DNA from: Balanoglossus misakiensis
Lineage: Eukaryota; Hemichordata
Assembly (NCBI GenBank): GCA_040954595.2
Contig: CM082577.2
Span: 5,828,001 to 5,892,000 of the forward strand
Direction: 5' to 3'
DNA: 64,000 nucleotides
Shown here: in pieces, positions 13,653 through 25,700 of the stretch
Position numbering within the stretch: the first letter of the stretch is position 1
Layout: each line of letters opens with the position of its first letter
The notes under the pieces: model-generated
What the model was told of the DNA's origin: nothing
Database searches by the model: none
The model's input: the letters and a program-made list of their open reading frames with translations, nothing else
Program-made: the position numbers and the translations under genes

Positions 13653-14668
13653 AGCGTGGTACCCCGAAGTGCAAGCTGGAGTCAAATGTACCATTGTGGA
13701 AAAGCTAGTTTATTCGATAAATATAAATCCCAATCATGATTGCTAGAGTGAGAATCCCCACAAGCGAACTATACTAGGCCTACATCTATTTGTATCTGAC
13801 GGTGTGTGTGTGGAGTGACCTTGATTAAATCAAGCTGTATCCATAACCAATGGAACTACAAGGACAGTAGGTGTACCTTTTTGATGTAACCCCGATATTT
13901 ATGTTCTGTGCATCAGCTACAATTGCTTCTTGTTCTCTCACAGCGTGTTGGAAACAGTATAGGAGTATTGTACGACTTTCTGAAGTACAGCGCCCTCTGC
14001 GACGCGCGCAATTTTCCTATAACACAAGAGGAACCCTTTTTGCAAAAACGTGCTAAATTGTTTGGGTGTTTTGAACTGAAAGTTAATATAAAAAAATGAT
14101 GATACGTTCTTATTAATGAAACGCAATCCAGTCTCATTTTAATTGTTTCGGCTCGATGCGAGAAACGTGACATTTGCTTGATAGGAAGTTTTAGGGTCCC
14201 CAGCATCAATATGTTTATTCAATATTATATTGCAATCCCGAATTCTACCCTATGCCACAGTAACTCTGTTGAAAACCATGGCAACCGATCGTTTGCGATA
14301 CCACCGAGGCAACTGACTTTCCATATACACCAGCAAAACAGCTTGCATTTACATCTGACATAAAAGTGTAAGTAATATGATCATGACTGACATGTACATT
14401 GTACGTGTTCACCACTTTGATGATATGTTTTCAGTTTACGCTGTTATAAAAACCACCTGGTACTCGAGGCTTTACGCTAACATAGGAGAGATATCACGAA
14501 TTTTAAAATTTAATAACTCTGCGGCGCTTATACGCCCAGCAGAGCCACAATCTTTAATATCGATATCCTCGTCGTGATAAAGAAATATTTTTTGAGCATT
14601 TCTCTGCCATGCGATATACATGTATTATTATTATTATTTCATTTTTTTGTTTCTATATATTACGAAGT

Positions 14669-14714
14669 TGTGGTGGTGGTGGTGGTGGTGGTGGTGGTGG
14701 TGGTGGTGGTGGTG
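14669..14714. repeat. (TGG)n trinucleotide microsatellite
   Basis: An uninterrupted TGG/GTG array of about 15 units lies in intergenic DNA. Open frames across it (poly-Val or poly-Thr) are artefacts of the repeat. Confidence 0.95.
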
Positions 14715-17700
14715 AAAAAAATGCTCAATTTCATTCTATTACAAATGAACGCTGCAGTGACTTTGTCGTCTGATTGTACATTAATAACTGAAATTATGAT
14801 TTTTATAATTGGAACTTTCTGACTTCTGCCCTTCCAACTGAAGTCGAGTGAGGTGTTCCCACGCTTGACCCCTCCCCCCCCCCGCAAGCATGCAGGGAGG
14901 TTCTAGTGCCGCGTTGAAAAATCGGGCCTACGCACGTCGTCGCTGCAGAAAGAAGACAGTCGCACCCCCCCCCCCCCGATGAATTTCCAGAAAGTGCGTA
15001 GGATGTCGTGCATGCCATGTCCCTCATTAAAAATGCACTCTTGTGCGAAACAGCCCAGGGTGTACTCTCTGTTATTTGCCGACCAACCCGCTCGCTCTAA
15101 AGGATCGCTCCTGGCTCATGCACTTTGCAAGGGTGGGCGCGCCATTTACACTGAAGCTATAGTACACGAGAAATCGTTTGATTCGCATTAAGCAGGCTAA
15201 TTAGTGGGGGGCTTCTTAAGAGATTGTGTTCAAATACCAGCTAATAGAGCATGTACAGAAATCACAGCTGAATATGAAACTGGAGCGTACATTTTTTTTA
15301 AATCATGCAAAAAATATCGCAAATATTTTCTAGTGAGGATTTTGACGAAGGATATAGTTTTGCTACGGTTATTGATGTTTACCCCAACGTGAACAGGTCG
15401 CAGCTTTTTAATTTGGTTTATTTGAAAATATGAATTCCCTTCGTTTCATGGATCGACAGATGTTACAGCAAAATTTTACCGCGTTAGAAATCAAACAGGG
15501 GGAACTAAGCAACGGCACAGAAAACATGGCCAGTGGCGCTTTTTGAAGAACTTTATATAAAATTGTTTTCAAAAGCATAAGTGAAACATACGGCATATCC
15601 ACAGAGAATGTGTGCGGTCACGTTCTGTAATCATTTGTCATATAGTATGTATACACCGATAAGTAGTAACCACGCCAATACACATTTCGACCTAAATAAA
15701 GAAATATATAATTATCATAATTTGAATGATAATATTTTGAACTGCAACGAAAATTTAACTTTAGAAGTAATTTTATGGTTTATTATCAGAATACACATTT
15801 TTAAAGGCTGCTTAAAATTGACATGGGGGACTACACATGCGCAGAAATTCGAGCCTCAAAATGACCGATTTTGAAGTTTCCCCACAAGAAAATCATAAGG
15901 CCAGCGAAGCCATCCGATCATCGATTGTTTGCGTATTCCTCCAGACTCTCGACCAGTTTGAAAACATGATCAATCATGTATGCGTATCCACAGCAACGAT
16001 AACTGCCTGTATGGTGTCCGAACGCACATATGGTGGCAATAATGGAGGGCATGGCACTTTTGATATCCAAAAAATAGAATTCACCCCCCGACCAGTCCTT
16101 AACATCACAAAATTAAGTTATAGAAGTACTCTGTTTTCCTAACGACACGCCATAGCATCTGTGTAACACACGTATTAAAACGTCCATGCGATCGCCGATG
16201 ACGACGCCTGTTTCAGACATTTAAATTCCGATGTTCATTTAAAAGATGACGGTCGTTTTCCCTCGTCTAAACGTTTCATGCTATTAAGTTTCAATTAATA
16301 CGCGGCCATCTCCAGTGAGCTCGCCAGATATAATACTGATCCGACATCGCAATATTCATCGATTGCTGAGTGTGAAACACTCATGATCATATTAATTGGC
16401 ACAATTTATATTCCATCGCATTTCCCAGTTGTTCGCGGCTCAAACGCTGCGTAAAATAATTAACCACGCCGCCTGTTCTCTGAAGTTGACCGGCACGACT
16501 GAAACCCGTGCCTTGACGTAACGCGACGTGACGAGACAAGTAAAGAGTATATTGATATGGTCATGAAAAATGAGACGACGACGCGACATGGTTCATTAAA
16601 ACGGACCAAGTCCTGTTGAAGGTCGCTCTCTTTCGTGTCCATGAACGGGCAATCATTTTTAGGTATCATTGCGTATGTTACTTGTGGTCGCTGATGACAT
16701 GTTATTGTTCTGATACGATTGTGGTGGTGTCGAGCTAGTTAGCAGAATTCAACATATTAGAAAACGGATAATAATTTGTTTTATTTTGTATCGTATTCGT
16801 ATTTTTACATATACAATATTGTTTTCGACTGAAAAAAAATCCTCTCTACAGCGCCCTCTTCGGTGATGGCCACGCCATCAATATTTTATTCAAAAAACAA
16901 AAGATCTCGTACCGAGTACCAATGAGATCTCTGACTGTTTAACCTTGGATTGGATATCGGCCTTGGTCACGCATAATTTTCTCTTCCTGTAAATACGAAA
17001 ACTTCAAAAGTACCGAAAGCTGCACAGAGACACATTTGCAACCCTTCCTGTTTTCCAGGCCCTACATGGAAAACGTCTATATCGGTCGTCCAGCGGCAAG
17101 GCGGCTTTACCTTTTGAAGTCAGCGAATCCACCCAAAGGCTAGGAGTGTATGTGTTCGCATGTTGTACTGTCGGTTTGCGGGATATCACAAAGAAAAGTG
17201 TGCATATTGTCCATGCAGAAGGGGGGAACTCTCTTGAAAAAAAAAGCCTCGTGTACCGCGCGGTGTTCTAGATAGATAAATGCTGTAGGGCTGAGCGGCA
17301 GAGTCACGCAGACTACGTCTGTCCGTCTCCTCAACCGGCGTCATATTGATGGGTTTTTGAAGGGTCTTTATTATTGAGCTCACCGACTCTTATCCCAACC
17401 GTAGGGCTTCCGTGATCTTTGAGAAAATTGCCAAACTTATGCGCGTGTGTACTCATGGACTTAATTTTGTGTTTCCAATCAACTTGATCAGGTCACTGAA
17501 GCCCCCCCTCCCGTAAAATTAGTACTCGGAGGTTCGTTACCGTAGAATTTTCTACAGAATCATAGGGCTCTTCAGTCGATGGGTTTGATCGTAGATGTAC
17601 AATACGGTACATGGTTTGAAGAATTGAAGAATTCATAGACAAGCATAGGGGGCTTTAACAATAAAATTACACCACTAATCCGCATGCTATTGTTATTTGT

Positions 17701-17726
17701 TAACAAAACTCGTGGCAGCTTTGCGT

Positions 17727-17795
17727 GCGCGCGCGCAAATGCGCGTTGCCCCCCCCCCCCCCCCCCGCGAAAAAAACACACACACACACACACCT
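17727..17795. repeat. Compound simple repeat (GC-alternating, C18, CA)
   Basis: A GCGCGCGC-type alternating stretch leads into an 18-base C homopolymer (17749-17766) and then a CA dinucleotide run. Alternating purine-pyrimidine and G/C homopolymer tracts like these favour non-B DNA and replication slippage. Confidence 0.85.
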
Positions 17796-19302
17796 TATAA
17801 AGTGATACAGTAGCATAGAACAGTATCGGTTCTCCAAAGAAATTCTAAACACGGTGTTATTAAAGATTTTTATCAGTCTATAGCTGTGGAGTGTTTATTT
17901 ACGAACTGATTCCCAGGGGATTTGTTTTCGAAATTATTTTGCAAAAATTAATATCATGTTGCGAAAGATGACTTAGTCTAGAACATGGTTCTAATCGTAG
18001 ACATTTATATAGGATTATATCGAGAGTGTAGACATCGGATTACAAAAGCTGTGGTTATTCCCTTGCCAAGCTTTAAAACACACACAGATGTACCGAGCAA
18101 GATAATTTCTCGATATTTCAATAGATCGTTACGATATTATTCAAAACGACCTGTTTTCAAACGACAAGTCTCGGAAAAAAACATCTTGTAAGTATTGATG
18201 CTGAGCAAGGGTCAGCTCACCATCAGCGGAGATGAATCGATTTCAACTCGAACTATCACTTTCACCATATCAATCAGTACATCAATTAATGAACATTTCG
18301 AACTATCCAGTAATTACTTTTGGAGTCAAATGCAAGATAACTCTGCTCTGTCCTCGCCTTCCCCCCTGCTATTAAAACGCGCGAAGAACTGAAAACCGAT
18401 TACCGTGAAAAAAAGGTTTGTTGCTTCCCACCTATCCTAGTTACAACTTGTTCCCTCTGCGCGGCCGTCTAAATTTTCACCCTATTCATAACAGATGTTT
18501 GTATTTAGGCGTATTTACCGTCATGTAACGGGAAATGTATACATTTTTCAGGAGCCGCCCACATGAAACGAATTGCATACATGTTGAAATGCCAAACCCC
18601 GAAGCCCTTTCTAGGCCGTTCGCATTCCGAGCTGAAGGGTTGCGAATATCGAAAACGTCGGCATTTTTGTGAGGCTTATGCCCTGCAATGGGGGTTTAGA
18701 ATTCAAAATTTCATTGAATTTAGCGTCAAAGAAACGGCGTTTATATGCGCGTTGCGAGAGGGATTTTACTTGTTCGACAGTGAAACATGTTTGGTCCTGT
18801 GTGAATTCGCCTATCTTCCCGCGGGCAGAGAGTAGAAGTATGGACTCACTTCTACTGAGAATTTCGACTTGATGCGAGAATGAATAACGCAGTGTTGTTG
18901 CCATGGTTCCTAGAATCAAGGTCTTTTCAACGACAAGCCTTCTACTTTGAACAATTTTCTTTTGTCCGAGAGAGAGTTGAAGTTTTACAACTGTACCTCA
19001 GCCACCTTCCACAAGTTGTTTGAAGTTAGGCCACGTTTTCTTAGATATGGTGGCCACAATTTTCATTTTTGCGTTGCCATGCATGATCAAGCAACATTGC
19101 TGTGCATATCTTGTTGTACAAGTAGAGCGACATCCTATCTGCGCTTTTTCCGTCGATACAACCTTCGCTTACGCAAGAAAATAGATCGATAAAATAATCG
19201 TTGCTGCAGTACCCAGCAAACTTTCAAACGTCATATGAGATTAAAGTTATGGGGTGTTCAACTTTATTTTCAACACGAACCATCAGACGTCATCTGGCTA
19301 GC

Positions 19303-19305
19303 TTA
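19303..19305. other. Target site duplication TTA (left)
   Basis: TTA directly precedes the left inverted repeat and is repeated directly after the right one. Confidence 0.65.
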
Positions 19306-19465
19306 GGCTGCATTCACAAACACCTCTGGAGGGGGGGGGGCAGGAGAATTGAGGGGGGGGGGATTTGAAAAAATTGAGGGTATGTAAGGGGGGGATTTGA
19401 AATAATTTAGGGACTGAAAGGGGGGGACGAAAACTTTAACGACTAAATATTTATTTTGAGTCCAC

Positions 19466-19550
19466 AAAAATGCAGTTTCGCGCCCTTTATTTTACAAAAT
19501 TTTCTAATGTGGGAGGGGGACACCCCCTCCCACACCCACCCCCTCCATTC
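19466..19550 (+). repeat. Internal MITE repeat, copy 1
   Basis: This segment runs from AAAATGCAGTTT through TTTACAAAATTTTCTAATGT to a GGGAGGGGGACACCCCCTCCC palindrome. A diverged copy lies about 230 bp downstream. The palindrome can form a GC-rich hairpin. Confidence 0.75.
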
Positions 19551-19695
19551 ATCTACACCTTTCAATCATTGACTGGTTTATCTAGTGTCCCAGGTCAGGG
19601 GACTTGCCCCACCCCATGATAACTTTGAGCGGCGACGGTTAAATTTGTCCTCCCCAACATACCGGTAGTTGAGTTAATTTGCTTTTGCCGGGTTC

Positions 19696-19783
19696 ACTAA
19701 AATGCAGCTTTGAGCTCTGTATTTTAGAAAATTTTCTTACGTGGGAGGGAGACACCCCCTCCCAAACCCACCCCTTCAATTCT
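19696..19783 (+). repeat. Internal MITE repeat, copy 2
   Basis: Second copy of the module at 19466, with the same order: AAAATGCAGCTTT, TTAGAAAATTTTCTTACGTG, then a GGGAGG…CCTCCC hairpin and CACCCC. It indicates a duplication inside the element before or after its insertion here. Confidence 0.75.
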
Positions 19784-20113
19784 CGGTTTACAATGTCTCC
19801 CAACACAGAATACAAATATATGTACTTAAAAAATAAGAACAATGTTCAGTTTTAATACCCACTGATGAGGGGAAACATCAGTTTCAAATTCTTTTCATGG
19901 GAGCGCTGTTTTTCTTTTTACAAGATAGATAGGTGATGTGTTTTGCTCTGTGAAAGAAAATGGGGGGGGGGGATTTCAAAATTTTGGCAGTTCGGAAGGG
20001 GGGGATTTGAAAATATTGGCAGTTCGGAAGGGGGGCATGTGAAAATTAGCGGTAAAAAAAATTGAATTCTCCCGCCCCCCCCCCCCCCTCCACAGGTGTT
20101 TGTGAATGCAGCC

Positions 20114-20116
20114 TTA
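20114..20116. other. Target site duplication TTA (right)
   Basis: TTA directly follows the right inverted repeat and matches the left flank of the element. Confidence 0.65.
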
Positions 20117-21046
20117 TGGGTTGTCACCAACAATGGCTTGTTAAAAGTATCACGCTAAATTTTCGGGTCCGTCGTCTTGAAAGGTTGAAATGTTATCCAA
20201 TCGAATGAGTCGTTACACTCCTGTGTGTATCCATGGCCAATGGGGTTGCCTGTTGCATGCATCCCGCTGGGCACGTTGTAGTGTAGTGTAGTGTCATGTC
20301 AGCGGATGCAGATGGAGCGGCTTCTGAATAATCTTTGGGGAAAATGTTTATGAATTTTACCAGAGGTCAGAGTAGCAAAGCGAAGAGGGAGCATTAGACA
20401 AACATGGCAATATTGAGGATTTTTTATTTTAGATTAGCTGAAACTCTTGCACGAAAAAACTGAGTGATGGCTAAAGGTGAGTGCAAACGAACTACAAATG
20501 GCGGAAAACACACCTTCAATGAAATCAGGATATTTATACATCCCAGGCTAACTGGCTGTAAATGGTGGTTGGAATATGAATTTGCGCAAAATTTCGGACT
20601 CATTGCTTAGAATGAATATTTCGTGAAAGAAAATCACCCATAAAATGAATTCACTTGCTAATGTTAGAATCTGAACTGTACTCTACCAGACTGCTACGGC
20701 CGTCAGTGAAATAGTTTGTCCTTGTGTTTTTATTTAGCTATCCTGGAGGGCACATGGTGTCGATAGGGCACTTGAAATATTGAGATTTCTTGGGAGTAAC
20801 AAGGAGACCCATCTATGGTGAGTGCAATTATATCACTTTTTAAACCAAAACTCACATTGTTCCCCCCCCCTCTGTAGTAGGTCAGTAAAGTGTGAAAATA
20901 CATGTACCATTTGCATGGTCTTGTACTGCACTGTGAAGCACTGCCTTCCAGACCAGACAAATCACTCACACACGCACACGAACATACTCAAAATTGTACA
21001 CGACTCTGAGACGTTTGTGTTTCATGATTTTAAAAATATATATAAA
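20117..21046. other. Spacer downstream of Axin, no gene recognised
   Basis: About 0.9 kb lie between the MITE and the probable Axin poly(A) site. I see only chance open frames, a short GTAGT tandem near 20280 and C-rich runs. Confidence 0.45.
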
Positions 21047-21052
21047 TTTATT
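21047..21052 (-). terminator. Candidate polyadenylation signal of Axin (AATAAA on minus strand)
   Basis: TTTATT on the plus strand reads AATAAA in the Axin direction, about 1.65 kb after the stop codon. Other AT-rich candidates lie nearer, so the true 3' end is uncertain. Confidence 0.35.
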
Positions 21053-22709
21053 GTTTCAAAACCTACATATGAATTCATGTACATCTAAAGCCATGCATTT
21101 GGCAACCAAAAAATGTCTTTATATGTAACCATGGTTACAATAACAAAAGTTGACTGAAATGTTCCTAAGAAACAAGATAGGGTAACGGCAGGGATTGTGT
21201 ATTTCATTTCTATGTACAATGCCTAAAAATAAAACAAGGCACATGGAAACAATGCCAACGTGAACAGTGGAAAAAAAATGTGTAGAGACATGAAAACTGC
21301 AGCGAACCTTGTTTTAAATAAATATGCAGTTTTTAAGACTATAAAGGATATATGTTGGCTTGTACATGCCATTCTCTGTAGAGACAGTAACACAAAACTG
21401 TGACATGTGAAAGACGTCCCATTACAAAGCAGGTTTCTCTCGTCAAGAATCTGTGATTTTTTCCCTTTTATCTTCAAAAAATTACAACTAACATTAGAGA
21501 TGAGATAAAATTTATGTACTTTGATATAATTATCATTATACACAGGCAAAAAAAGGATGGACTTTGTGGGAAAAATTTACATAGGTTACATGATCAGAAA
21601 AAGAAGGAAAGAAACAAAAAAAAATAGCTCATTTCATTACTAAAAACTTTCACATCAGCTCGTCACGCATCTCATAAATAACTCTGAAGCAACTTCCTCG
21701 ACGCAATTACAACTGAGTTTTAGGGTATACTGGATATTTTGGCTTTTGTCCCTGTATCACGTAAAAGCCTTGGTATAATATATATATAATTTTTATTATT
21801 TTTTTTTACAAAAAAATGAGTGGGGCCACTGGCATTCAAGCAAGCCCCCAAGTTGAGCTGTTTTAGATGTTCACTCACTTTGCATTGTACAGGTTCATGA
21901 ACGAGTTCAGACTATATCACAGCAAAAAGTCGTAAATCGTGTACATGGCATTTGAGGTGGGGGAGGGGGAGGGGGGGGGTTAAGAGCAACCCTAAGAGTT
22001 ACAGTGAAGCTTACGGTCCTCCCATCATGCATTGCAATCACTGCTGCTGTCAATAGAAAAACAAAACACCCCCAGGTTTCAGAAACTAGAAATTAAATGT
22101 GATAAAAATATGGAAAGACATTTTTTCTTATAAAACAAATTTCTCAATACAGCAGTGAATCTTTATGATTTTAGGTATAAAAGCAATATATAATGGGAGG
22201 CGCGAGTCGGTGCCTAAGTGCATGCTTTAAATCACAATTTTTTTTTAAAAAGCCAGCTTCCCCCTCGGCTTGTGTCTCAAAATTTGTTAGAACATAATTG
22301 GCGGCCTGACCAAGTCCGTACAAAAATAACATTAATCTTCATCCCATAATAAGTGGTGTAGAAACACACAAATAACTCTTGAGACATGTTTTTTTTCATC
22401 TTCTGGGAGTTGAAATGAATTAAATGTAAAAAAAAAACATGAAGTAATGTACATGCCATAGTCTGACACAAGGATAATTCTTTCTGATTTCCTGACATTC
22501 ATAATTTCAGCTGCTGCTAGTTATCTGTTTCTATCAAGTTAAATAGTATATCTGGGCTCGCTTTTTCCTAATTTTTAGTCAGTTAGCTAGTCTACGTAGC
22601 ACCTCTATATGATGTTTTCTTATTCTGTAAGTATACGGCGGTAACAAAATTAACGCCTTCGTTCACAAGTTTTTTTAATAATGTCTTGTTTAAAAAGAAA
22701 CCCATTCAA
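21053..22709 (-). other. AXIN: Probable Axin 3' untranslated region
   Basis: AT-rich sequence follows the Axin stop at 22710-22712 and has no coding potential. It contains a 14-bp perfect palindrome GTAACCATGGTTAC at 21125-21138. Extent is inferred from the poly(A)-signal candidate. Confidence 0.5.
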
Positions 22710-25700
22710 TCAAGTGCTTGTGTCAATCTTTTCAACCTTGCCGACAATTTTGCCTTCGAAGATTGGTAGGAGGGCGCTGTCATCGGAGACGATCTCGTGT
22801 ACCACGCCGCACTCAAATTCGTTGCTCGCTTTCTTGAAAACATATCTGTAACAGGAAGAAGAAATCGTTGTAAGCAAAAGGAATTGCACACACAAGATAG
22901 AGTAGTGCTGTCTTGGATATAATACTGTCTCACATACAGACACCATTGTGTTTGCAGTGGAGTCACTGTAGTAGTTGTGTAGATGGCGGGTGGGGTTCAG
23001 TTTGTCTTGAAAAAGACGTGACTGCTTCACAGTTCTTGCTGAAGTTATCCAGCAAGGGACAACAGAGCACTATTCTGAGATGAATCCAGTTTTGAACTTT
23101 ACGGAATCTCGCAGGACCGTCATGCAAAAATTCCAAAGTACTGGTAATAAATGTTGAGGGTACAGACACTGATGTTTATCAGAAACTGAAACATAAAAAG
23201 TTTTCCTCCTGGACAGAACTGCAACCATGTACAGATAAAAATCGTCAATGGTGATGATGGACTTACTGCACATTTGGCAGTTTCATCAAACATTCAATGA
23301 AATTTGAATGAAATTTAATGTACGATCATTTTGTGTCGTGGGTGCATCCAGCTATTCTCTACAAATATAACTATACTGTGCAGCCTTGTGCATTTTGATC
23401 CAGACTATCATCATCAATGTCATGAGACAAAGCTGCACATTTTTATGCATTAAATCAGAAAAAGCTGTTTTTTTCTCCCCTTTTTTTTCTTAAACTCTGA
23501 ACTGATGCTTTATCTTTTGATCTTGTCATGGGATTAGGCGGGGGAGCGAGCGCGAGAGAGTTGCAGCAGACATGAATCCGATCAGGATATGCCGGGTATG
23601 GCACTTGTGGGACTTCGGCTTCATTACGCTACAAAACACACAAGCATATCCGTGACTGCCCCTGGGAATACTCAAACCGATTCCGCAGGATTCCACAGGC
23701 TTCTCCACAGCTTCAGACGATGGGCCCCCGTCACCTCACCAGGTCAAGACTTCCCTAACACACAACGCCCCATGTTACAGTAACATTTTTGAAGATGAGA
23801 AACCGTTCCGCTCAAATCCGAGATAATCTTACAGGAGTACCATTACAGGCTACAATTACCACCAATTTACGGATTAATCTCTGCCCTGGAACCATATGAC
23901 CCTCTTAATTTGATAGAAAGCCCTAAATTATGAATATAAGCAGCCCTGTCAGTTAAGGACGACTGGCACATTATCCTTCAATCCGAAACGAACTGTTTAT
24001 TAGCATGTGTGAATCTCCAAGCAGGCACAGCGCACCACAACATCCACCATCCCGTAGCCACCGATTTATCACCAAGTATTCTCACAGACTGCAAGACGCA
24101 GACTTCAATGAAAAGTGGGTTGAATATCGGAGGAAGAAATGAAATCTTGAAATGTTGATACTTACTGGTAATTACCCTTCTTTGTAATGAGTGACTTGAA
24201 CTGCGCCAAGGTGATGTCTTTTCCGCTGATCGACGTCCTGTACGGGATCGGCTCTGAGCAGAAGAAATACGCAACAACTGTAGACTCCGACGAGTCCCTA
24301 TTGCTTGATGTTGATGTACTCTTGGTGCGAGATGTCTTCTTCCTGCAAATGTCAGAGATGCAATTCAACTGTTAGCTGTTTCACTTCCTGTTTGTGTGAG
24401 CAAGTGGTTGACACTTGATAATACCCGTCATTACAATCCCCACCTATAACACCTGATGTCAGTCAATGAAGCGATTGTTTTGCTGATAAAGAAACCAGGG
24501 TGAATCCAAGGGGACAAGGGAGACTAGTATGATGACAAGGTTGCACCACTTACATCGTTGAGGTATTGCTGCTTTGTTTCAGCTCTTCGTCACCGGGTTC
24601 TATCGACGTGAGGTCTGTCACTGTCTTACTGGCCGCAGTGGTTCCCCTGGACTGAGTTTGACTGATGTTGGCCGAAGGCCTTCTATCTTTGCGAGATAAA
24701 TCGCTCTGATGCCTGAAGAGATGAGGAAAAATGTGGAGAAAAGGATTTCATTAGAAAAGCAAAATGATTGGTAATTTGTTCACAATAGCCAGGAATGATT
24801 ATAAGGGCTCGACAGCTTGCGGTAAATTGCATTACGATATTGTTATACTTTCTGTCCGCTCTGATCATACGATATTCACACAGTTGAAGAATAGAAAAGT
24901 GTGGAGAAATGACGCTTTTATAGTGACAAGTATATAATCACACATTCCACATGAGCTGTTGTTGATCACAAAAATGTAGCAGACTACAAGGTGTGGTCTG
25001 TCACACTTCAAGATGAAGGACCCCTTGTAAGTCTTAGTCACACCTCACACCCGAGTTGTTGTTGATCACAACAGTGTAGCCGGCTACCAAAGCGAGGTCT
25101 GTCACATCTCAAGATGGAGGAGGACCACTTGAGGAATCACTGTATAGTAGTGGCGAGGAGTGCAACTTACTTGGACTTGGGGTGTTTCCCCTTCTTCTCA
25201 TCGTCTATCCTCCTCCGCGCCTCTTCCAAGACACTTAGCGGGTCTGGAGGAGTATTGATGGGCATGTAGCGATCCTGTACGATCGGCTGCGACGGCTGTT
25301 TCTTGGACGTCCACGTCGCCTGTACAGGAAGCGGCCTCTCGCTGGAACTCGGCCTAGATGTATTGTATGCAACAGGCTTCTTGGAAGTCCTGCATGTATG
25401 GAAACAATGGTGTAAATATTAGCTAAATGGTATAAATCGGCAGTTACCTCCTACAGTCTTATTGGGAATGTATCAGCGACGCTCCTTGGGGAGGATATTT
25501 CTAGTAGCGATATCATATGCACCAGTGCAATAGTCTGAATACAACGGCAGATTAGAAAAACACTTGCTTCTTCTCTCCCTGTTTGCTTCTCCTGCCACCT
25601 TTTTTTTTCAGTGAATAAATAAACGTTCACTTACGAGATCCTGTGTGGAGACGGTGATGGTGACTGTGAAGGAATCTTGTGCGGTTGACGTTTATGCTTT

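Larger units (their letters stand above)
12600..19302. other. Intergenic region, no gene recognised
   Basis: About 6.7 kb separate the SLC5 and Axin genes. It holds simple repeats: C17 at 12722-12738, a GTG array at 14669-14714, C13 near 14965, and a GC-alternating, C18 and CA tract near 17730-17795. There is also a 30-bp-offset tandem duplication at about 13595-13652. Open frames up to 169 codons have no recognisable motif and look like chance. Two AGCGCCCTC motifs occur at 13989 and 16850. Confidence 0.5.
19306..20113. mobile_element. 808-bp non-autonomous DNA transposon (MITE), PIF/Harbinger-like
   Basis: Terminal inverted repeats of about 47 bp are visible. The left end starts GGCTGCATTCACAAA at 19306 and its reverse complement ends at 20113. 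The first 20 bases match perfectly, and the repeats then extend through a G-run of variable length and GGAGAATT. The element is flanked by TTA on both sides (19303-19305 and 20114-20116), as expected for the 3-bp TWA target duplications of PIF/Harbinger elements. It contains no transposase frame. The interior holds repeated G-tract modules and a duplicated segment of about 85 bp. Superfamily is inferred only from the TSD and the TIR starting GG. Confidence 0.8.

Noticed and set aside
14574-14887. Frames with poly-Val or poly-Thr
   Set aside because: They are translations of the TGG microsatellite.
18563-18919. Overlapping open frames on both strands (90 aa plus, 102 aa minus)
   Set aside because: Both strands are open over the same DNA, no family is recognised and there is no second copy in the window. 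It may be part of a dispersed repeat but this cannot be supported here.
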